A DNA stretch of 6,243 bases. Origin: an uncultured Lachnospiraceae bacterium (GTDB taxonomy: Bacteria > Bacillota_A > Clostridia > Lachnospirales > Lachnospiraceae). The position numbers were made by a program, and so were the translations under genes. Positions 6,179 through 6,243 of the stretch are shown here, one piece after another (the first letter of the stretch is position 1; each line of letters starts with the position of its first letter). The notes beneath the pieces were generated by a model. It was not told the DNA's origin, ran no database searches, and was given only the letters and a program-made list of their open reading frames with translations. Location: positions 1 through 6,243 of the forward strand of contig CAMWWF010000184.1 of the NCBI GenBank assembly GCA_947177885.1, in the 5' to 3' direction.

Positions 6179-6243
6179 AAAATACTAGTGCTATCGTACG
6201 TATACAGTTATAAAATACAAATCGGGCGATCAAGCCGATACAA
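6158..6243. other. Non-coding right edge; reading frame of the repeat protein lost
   Basis: The frame leading into the repeat protein carries TGA (6160-6158) and TAG (6187-6185). Repeat similarity fades at about 6178, and the bases beyond are more AT-rich. On the minus strand, TTGATC (6233-6228) and TATAAC (6212-6207) resemble promoter elements but are only 15 bases apart. ATCGG (6221-6225) and CCGAT (6235-6239) could form a 5-bp stem. None of these is strong. Confidence 0.3.

Noticed and set aside
5998..6180. Minus-strand TTG-started frame through the tandem repeat (60 codons)
   Set aside because: It is the alternative frame of the 36-nt repeat, giving Pro/Thr/Glu-rich sequence, and is out of frame with the InlB repeats. 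It has no ribosome site.

Overview
The window looks like chromosomal DNA of a gut-type Clostridia, probably Lachnospiraceae. The clues are the mid-range GC content, strong GGAGG-type ribosome binding sites, an InlB/Listeria-Bacteroides-type repeat protein, and a TPR protein ending in a DUF4037-like nucleotidyltransferase segment. This taxonomic call is an inference from gene content. All five supported coding regions lie on the minus strand, so transcription runs from the right end to the left end. Neither edge shows a natural boundary: the leftmost gene runs off base 1, and the rightmost gene loses its reading frame about 85 bases from the end.

In transcription order: (1) positions 6157-5474 hold the C-terminal part of a surface-type protein, with collagen-like Gly-X-Y triplets encoded by a 36-nt tandem repeat followed by two InlB-type repeats. 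Its upstream part is broken by in-frame TGA and TAG codons. (2) Three bases later, 5470-3650 encodes a four-TM receptor nucleotidyl cyclase with an extracytoplasmic CHASE2 sensor and a complete class III (IIIb-like) catalytic domain. (3) After a 70-base gap containing a perfect 7-bp hairpin, 3579-2080 encodes a cytosolic GAF plus HD-GYP phosphodiesterase with a roughly 96-residue insertion in the HD core. (4) After a 175-base leader, 1904-1131 encodes a TIM-barrel sugar-phosphate isomerase/epimerase-like protein. Its start is reassigned here from ribosome-binding-site evidence. (5) After 68 bases, a long partial gene fills 1062-1: a TPR protein leading into a DUF4037-type domain with a Pol-beta-like nucleotidyltransferase signature. 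It has no stop inside the window.

The core of the region is signalling: a membrane enzyme predicted to make cAMP sits directly upstream of an enzyme predicted to break down c-di-GMP, whose GAF domain resembles the cyclic-nucleotide-binding type. This suggests a circuit in which an external signal read by CHASE2 changes one nucleotide messenger and tunes another. The surface-repeat fragment is translationally close to the cyclase and could have supplied an extracellular partner. The link to the isomerase and the TPR protein rests only on shared direction and modest gaps. No tRNA, rRNA, CRISPR array or transposase was seen, and the long plus-strand open frames are antisense shadows of these genes.
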